Below are positions 44,177-48,186 of a stretch of DNA of 48,186 bases, one piece after another. The stretch comes from Trueperaceae bacterium (lineage in GTDB: Bacteria; Deinococcota; Deinococci; Deinococcales; Trueperaceae), in assembly GCA_011389865.1 (NCBI GenBank), contig JAABTL010000021.1, positions 1 through 48,186 on the forward strand. The letters are read 5' to 3'. Below the pieces are notes generated by a model. The model did no database searches and was not told the DNA's origin. It saw only the letters and a list, made by a program, of their open reading frames with translations. Both the position numbers and the translations under genes were made by a program. Position 1 is the stretch's first letter. Each line of letters starts with the position of its first letter.

Positions 44177-45400
44177 TCAGCGGGCGCGTTCGATGAGGGC
44201 GTTCAGGTCGCGTTGGGCCTCGGTCAGGGCCTCGTCGACCGTCGCCTGACCGGTCATGATCGCGACCAGGGCGTCGTTGACCGGCGTCATCCAGTCAGTG
44301 CCGATGTTGCCGAACTGGAAGCCGAGGACGTGGCCGTCCGCCGCCCCCTCGAACACGACCCGGTTGGCGATGGCCTCGGGCGTGCCCTCCAGGAAGAACG
44401 GGTTGTCGGCCAGTGCCGTGCGGCTGGGGATGGCCAGGCCCTGCTCGAGCACCCACTGCTGGGCGGCCGGGCCGGTGATCGCCTCGAGGACGCGCAGCGC
44501 GGCCGCGCGGTTGGGCGAGTCGGTGTTGATGCCGTAGGCGACGGTGTAGAGGAAGTTGCCGCGCTCGCCCGAGGGGCCGATCGGCATGAAGGTGGTGCCG
44601 TACTGCAGGTTGGGGGCCTCGTTGCGCAGGAACCCGAGCATCCAGGCGCCCTCGATGGCGATCGCCACGTCGTCCGTCGCGAAGCAGCCGCCCGTCCAGC
44701 CCTGGCCGATGTCGGAGGGTTGGATGGCGACGCCCTCGCGCACGAGGTCGGTGTACCAGGTCACGGCCTCGACGAACGCCGGGTCGAGCAGGTCGGTGTG
44801 GCCGTCGGCGTCGAAGGGCTGCCAGCCGGTGGCGAAGGCGAAGGCGCCGAAGCGGTCGAAGCCGGCCGGGAAGCAGGTGCCGTAGACGTCGGCGTCGAGC
44901 GCCGCGACCGCGCGCAGCTTGTCGGCGAAGGTCGCCCAGGTGTCGCTCGCGTCGGGGTAGGCGACGCCGGCCTCGTCGAACAGGTCGGTGTTGTAGTGGA
45001 TGGCCAGGGTGTTGAAGTCCTTGGCGATCCCGTAGACGCTGCCATCGACGGTGTAGGCCTCGACGAGGCTGTCGATGAACGGCGCGGTGTCGAACAGGCC
45101 GTCGAGGGCGAGCACCTTGCCGGTCGCGATGATGCCGGGCGCGGTCTCGACCGGGATGTAGAAGATGTCGGCGGCGGTGCCGGCGGACAGGGCGTTGAAC
45201 AGGGCGGCGTTGTAGTCGCCCTCGAGCGGTTCGTAGGTCAGCGTGATCCCCTCGGCGGCGAGTTCGGCGCCGATGACCTCGTCGAGGAGGCGGACGAGGA
45301 TGGCGGGGTCTTGGCCGCCGTAGCCCATGATCCGGATCTGTTGTGCGAATGCCCCGCCGATGAGGGCGGTGGCGAGAACGATGGCGAGGATGCGTCGCAT
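44177..45400 (-). CDS. Sugar ABC transporter substrate-binding protein
   Basis: This 407-residue exported protein starts MRRILAIVLATALIGGAFAQ, a signal peptide cleaved near AFA-QQ; there is no lipobox Cys. The mature protein matches family 1 (MalE-like) solute-binding proteins: EGDYNAALFNALSAGTAADIF, YGIAKDFNTLAIHYNTDLFDEAG, and the late GNFLYTVAYGINTDSPNRAAALRVLE. It should deliver an oligosaccharide to the two downstream permeases. GGGAG lies 7 nt before ATG 45400. It is 60 bp downstream of the lacI gene, with no separate promoter visible. Confidence 0.92.
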   Translation of the reverse strand: MRRILAIVLATALIGGAFAQQIRIMGYGGQDPAILVRLLDEVIGAELAAEGITLTYEPLEGDYNAALFNALSAGTAADIFYIPVETAPGIIATGKVLALDGLFDTAPFIDSLVEAYTVDGSVYGIAKDFNTLAIHYNTDLFDEAGVAYPDASDTWATFADKLRAVAALDADVYGTCFPAGFDRFGAFAFATGWQPFDADGHTDLLDPAFVEAVTWYTDLVREGVAIQPSDIGQGWTGGCFATDDVAIAIEGAWMLGFLRNEAPNLQYGTTFMPIGPSGERGNFLYTVAYGINTDSPNRAAALRVLEAITGPAAQQWVLEQGLAIPSRTALADNPFFLEGTPEAIANRVVFEGAADGHVLGFQFGNIGTDWMTPVNDALVAIMTGQATVDEALTEAQRDLNALIERAR

Positions 45401-45460
45401 GTGGACTCCCGTGGTCGTGAGGGGGGTGTGGGTGCCGGCGGGCGGTTCGGTCTGCGTCCG

Positions 45461-46483
45461 TCACCTCCTCTCGGCCGTCGTGCCGCGGCTGATCAGCGTC
45501 ACGGGGAGGCGGACGCTGCGGGCTTCGTCGCCGCGCAGCGCCTCGTGCAGGAGGGCGACGGTCTCGCGGGCGAGCGCCTCGAAGTCCTGGCGCACGGTGG
45601 TGAGACCCACGCCGATCTCGGGCAGGTCGTCGAAGCCGACCACGGAGACGTCCGCGGGGACGCGCAGGCCGAGGTCGGCGGCGGCGGCGAGGCAGCCGTT
45701 GGCCATCTCGTCGGTGGCGGCGAAGACGGCCGTGGGGCGGGCGCCGGACTCCAGGTGCGCGCGCAGGACGCGGTAGGCGCCCAACGGGGAGCCGTCGTCG
45801 GCCACCAGGTGCGTGGGCGCAGTCGACGCGGCGTCCGTGAGGGCCGTCGTGAAGCCGCGGGCCCGGTCGGCCATCGCCTGGGCGTGTGGCTGCCCGGTGA
45901 GAAGGACGACGTCACGGTGCCCCAGACGCAGAAGGTGCTCCGCAGCGAGGCGGCCGCCCGCCTCGTCGTCGGCGGCGACGCAGCGGACGCCCGGGTGGCG
46001 CCCGACCAGGACGAACGGGCGCCCCGTCTTCGTCAGCTGAGCGATGCGCGGATCGTCGGGGTGAGCGCCCAGCAGGACGAACGCGTCCGCGTCGCCGGCC
46101 GGGAGGCCGTCGCTGCGGGTGGGCAGGTCGTCGACCCGCAGGCCGCTCATGGCGAGGTGCGCGCTGAGGTGCTCGAGGAACAGGGCGAAGAAGGGGGTCA
46201 GGCGGCGGTAACCGTGCGCCATCGAGAGCCCGACCGACACGGCCCGGCGGTTGGAGAGCTCGCGGGCGGCGCGGTCGGGGTCGTAGGCGAGTTCCGAGGC
46301 GGCGTCCATCACCCGCCTGCGGGTGGCCTCGTGGACGCCGGAGCGCGCGTTCAGCGCGCGGCTGACGGTACCGATCGATACGCCGGCCGCTTCCGCCACG
46401 TCGCGGATCGTCGCGCGGCCGCGCGCAGGGCTCGGGTCGGCCTCCGCCGCCGGCTTCTCCTGGTTCCGTGATCGTGGCGCCAT
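45461..46483 (-). CDS. LacI family transcriptional regulator
   Basis: This 340-residue repressor has the LacI helix-turn-helix ATIRDVAEAAGVSIGTVSRA at about 24-43, with hinge ELAYDPDRAARELSNRRA, then a periplasmic-binding-like effector domain (about 80-335). It probably senses a sugar and represses the sugar uptake genes that follow on the same strand. A GAGGGAGGG ribosome site precedes ATG 46483. A consensus promoter lies upstream, and a CGTAAACGGTTACG operator sits between the promoter and the gene, so the whole operon is likely autoregulated. Confidence 0.92.
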   Translation of the reverse strand: MAPRSRNQEKPAAEADPSPARGRATIRDVAEAAGVSIGTVSRALNARSGVHEATRRRVMDAASELAYDPDRAARELSNRRAVSVGLSMAHGYRRLTPFFALFLEHLSAHLAMSGLRVDDLPTRSDGLPAGDADAFVLLGAHPDDPRIAQLTKTGRPFVLVGRHPGVRCVAADDEAGGRLAAEHLLRLGHRDVVLLTGQPHAQAMADRARGFTTALTDAASTAPTHLVADDGSPLGAYRVLRAHLESGARPTAVFAATDEMANGCLAAAADLGLRVPADVSVVGFDDLPEIGVGLTTVRQDFEALARETVALLHEALRGDEARSVRLPVTLISRGTTAERR

Positions 46484-46500
46484 GCACCCTCCCTCACGTC

Positions 46501-46516
46501 TCGTAAACGGTTACGA
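46501..46516. promoter_or_regulatory. LacI-type operator 1
   Basis: TCGTAAACGGTTACGA is an inverted repeat (TCGTAA/TTACGA) around ACGG, close to CRE-like LacI-family sites. It lies about 10-25 nt downstream of the predicted lacI transcription start, a place where bound repressor would block transcription. Confidence 0.65.
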
Positions 46517-46530
46517 ACTCGATGCCATGC

Positions 46531-46559
46531 AGGTTAGGGCATGCCCCCCGGCTTGTCAA
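46531..46559 (-). promoter_or_regulatory. sigma70 promoter of the lacI-sugar operon
   Basis: On the minus strand, -35 TTGACA (46554-46559) and -10 TAACCT (46531-46536) have a 17-bp spacer. The -35 is a perfect consensus. Confidence 0.8.
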
Positions 46560-46625
46560 GTGGGCTGGACATCCCGTGCGTTCTGGACGGTTCTACTGAC
46601 GCATCGTCGTCGTGCGTGGATGGCT

Positions 46626-46639
46626 CGAAAACGTTTACG
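46626..46639. promoter_or_regulatory. LacI-type operator 2
   Basis: CGAAAACGTTTACG is a near-palindrome with the central CG typical of LacI-family sites and resembles operator 1. It lies about 125 bp from it, upstream of the lacI promoter and about 100 bp upstream of the aceE -10. It could allow looping or affect aceE. Confidence 0.55.
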
Positions 46640-46737
46640 GGAATGGCCCAACCGTGACGCCGTCCCGCGCGCTCGCCGACCGCGACCCGTCTTCGCCTCT
46701 GTCGCCACTCGGACCCCGGGGCCGGTCGCGCGCGATG

Positions 46738-46743
46738 TACCAT
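46738..46743 (+). promoter_or_regulatory. Possible -10 element (TACCAT) of aceE
   Basis: TACCAT lies 129 nt before GTG 46873. No clear -35 is visible. The leader would hold a CCCGTG/CACGGG hairpin (46828-46848) and end in GAGAGAGG (46856-46863), 9 nt before the start codon. Confidence 0.4.
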
Positions 46744-46872
46744 GTGGGGCCCTCGCGACCACGCCGCTCTCATGATCGGCCAGCGTCGCGCCCACGAACG
46801 GTCAGGTGGACCGGCGAACCGTGGCTCCCCGTGCGAGCCGCCCACGGGCGCCGGCGAGAGAGGAACGGACCT

Positions 46873-48186
46873 GTGGCAGACGCCCACGACGCGCCGAACG
46901 GCGGACCCCGCCGCGCCAGTGAACGAGACCAGCTATCCCCCGAGGAACTCGCCGAACTGCACCGCATCGAGACGCGCGAGTGGCTCGACTCGCTCGACTA
47001 CGTGCTCGACTCCGGCGGCCCCGAGCGGGTCACCGAGCTGATCGACCTGCTGGAGCAGCACGCCCACCGCCACGGCGTGCGCACCCCGTTCTCGTCGACG
47101 ACGCCGTACATCAACACGATTCCCGCGAGCGAACAGCCCGAGTACCCCGGCGACCTCGCGCTCGAGAAGCGCATCCGCGCCCTCATCCGCTGGAACGCGA
47201 TGGCGATGGTCGTGCGCGCCAACAAGGAGTCCGACGGCATCGGCGGGCACATCAGCACCTACGCCTCCGCCGCCACGCTCTACGAGGTCGGCTTCCATCA
47301 CTTCTTCCGCGGGCGGGACGCGGGCGCCGACGCCGACAGCGTCTACTTCCAGGGCCACGCGAGCCCCGGCATGTACGCCCGCTCGTACGTCGAGCACCGC
47401 CTCGACGTCGAGCGCCTGCGCAACTTCCGCCGCGAGCTGCAGGAAGACCCGGGGCTCGCGTCGTACCCGCACCCGTGGCTGATGCCCGACTACTGGCAGT
47501 TCCCCACCGTGTCGATGGGCCTCGCGCCGATCCTGTCGATCTACCAGGCGCGCTTCGACCGCTACCTGGTGGCCCGCGGGCTCAAGCCCGAGAGCGACCG
47601 CAAGGTGTGGGCGTTCCTCGGTGACGGCGAGACGGACGAGCCCGAGACGCTCGGCGCCATCAAGTTCGCGGCGCGCGAGCGGCTCGACCAGCTGATCTGG
47701 GTGATCAACTGCAACCTGCAGCGCCTCGACGGCCCGGTGTACGGCAACGGCTCGATCATCCAGGAGCTCGAGGGCATCTTCCGCGGCGCCGGCTGGAACG
47801 TGATCAAGGTCGCCTGGGGCAGCAAGTGGGACGAGCTGCTCGAGCGCGACACCGAGGGCATCCTCGCCCGCCGCTTCAACCGCCTCATCGACGGCGAGTC
47901 GCAGCGCTACGCGGCCTTCGGGGCGAGCGAGCTGCGCGAGCGCTTCTTCGACAGCCCCGAGCTGCAGCAGCTGATCGAGGACTGGAGCGTCGACGATCTG
48001 GCGCAGCTCAACCGCGGCGGCCACGATCCGGTCAAGGTCTACGCCGCCTACCACCGCGCCGTGCAGCACCGCGGTTCGACCACCGTCATCCTGGCGCGCA
48101 CGGTCAAGGGCTACGCCCTGGGCGAGGCCGCCGAAGGCAGGAACCCGACCCACCAGCAGAAGAAGCTCGACGTCGACGAGATGCGC
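46873..48186 (+). CDS. aceE: Pyruvate dehydrogenase E1 component, homodimeric type (N-terminal part)
   Basis: The 438 visible codons form the N-terminal half of AceE, which decarboxylates pyruvate with thiamine diphosphate in the pyruvate dehydrogenase complex. [10 protein letters not shown] and [21 protein letters not shown] are AceE hallmarks. The ThDP/Mg motif begins with [12 protein letters not shown] (250-261) and continues to [11 protein letters not shown]. The start is GTG 46873, with a GAGAGAGG ribosome site 9 nt upstream. The gene runs off the right edge. With KorAB at the other end of the window, the organism has both NAD-linked and ferredoxin-linked oxoacid oxidation. Confidence 0.95.
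   Translation, partial: MADAHDAPNGGPRRASERDQLSPEELAELHRIETREWLDSLDYVLDSGGPERVTELIDLLEQHAHRHGVRTPFSSTTPYINTIPASEQPEYPGDLALEKRIRALIRWNAMAMVVRANKESDGIGGHISTYASAATLYEVGFHHFFRGRDAGADADSVYFQGHASPGMYARSYVEHRLDVERLRNFRRELQEDPGLASYPHPWLMPDYWQFPTVSMGLAPILSIYQARFDRYLVARGLKPESDRKVWAFLGDGETDEPETLGAIKFAARERLDQLIWVINCNLQRLDGPVYGNGSIIQELEGIFRGAGWNVIKVAWGSKWDELLERDTEGILARRFNRLIDGESQRYAAFGASELRERFFDSPELQQLIEDWSVDDLAQLNRGGHDPVKVYAAYHRAVQHRGSTTVILARTVKGYALGEAAEGRNPTHQQKKLDVDEMR

Overview
The window is about 48 kb of very GC-rich bacterial chromosome with dense, short-spaced genes. I see no insertion sequence, prophage or CRISPR array. It most likely comes from a member of Deinococcota, perhaps Trueperaceae-like. 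The reasons are a complete 14-gene complex I operon in the Thermus nqo order, a CrtI-type carotenoid desaturase, and a large set of genes whose start codon lies only 5-10 nt after a TANNNT -10 element, which is the signature of leaderless mRNAs known from Deinococcus. The phylum call is an inference.

Layout. 1-5.4 kb (+): the tail of an unknown gene, a DapA-family aldolase/lyase, a KorAB 2-oxoacid:ferredoxin oxidoreductase and a coupled methyltransferase. 5.3-9.8 kb: a CTAG-rich 21-bp tandem repeat, a SulP transporter (-), an MFS transporter (+), a SprT-like protein (-), tRNA-Val (-) and an exported protein (-). 10.3-10.5 kb: tRNA-Lys and tRNA-Glu (-) with a clear promoter and terminator. 10.6-25.5 kb: nuoABCDEFGHIJKLMN (+), transcribed from a consensus promoter through a structured 5' leader of about 190 nt and closed by a 16-bp hairpin.

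25.5-32.3 kb (+) is a run of short housekeeping transcription units. It holds a DinB-like protein, ndk, an aminotransferase with OsmC, a lipoprotein with a degenerate alpha/beta-hydrolase fold, a frameshifted AMP nucleosidase with a GNAT protein, an EamA exporter and a small lipoprotein. 32.3-38.2 kb (-) carries a hypothetical protein, an aldehyde dehydrogenase, a CrtI-family desaturase and a diaminopimelate decarboxylase fused to a beta-lactamase-like serine hydrolase. The 330-bp gap at 34.2-34.5 kb holds two long hairpins that share one inverted apex sequence. 38.3-39.6 kb (+): a membrane protein and an MTA/SAH nucleosidase. 39.6-46.5 kb (-): a sugar regulon transcribed as lacI, binding protein, two ABC permeases and a debranching-type glucosidase, with a LacI-type operator next to the lacI promoter. 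46.7 kb to the end (+): a truncated aceE.

Together the genes cover central carbon oxidation (KorAB, AceE), respiration (complex I), nucleotide and methyl-cycle salvage (ndk, amn, MTAN), and sugar import and debranching. The most unusual observations are the paired shared-apex hairpins, the LysA-serine hydrolase fusion, the repeat-borne frameshift in amn, the alpha/beta hydrolase without a catalytic triad, the CTAG repeat holding two convergent stop codons, and a sugar permease with a large inserted ectodomain.
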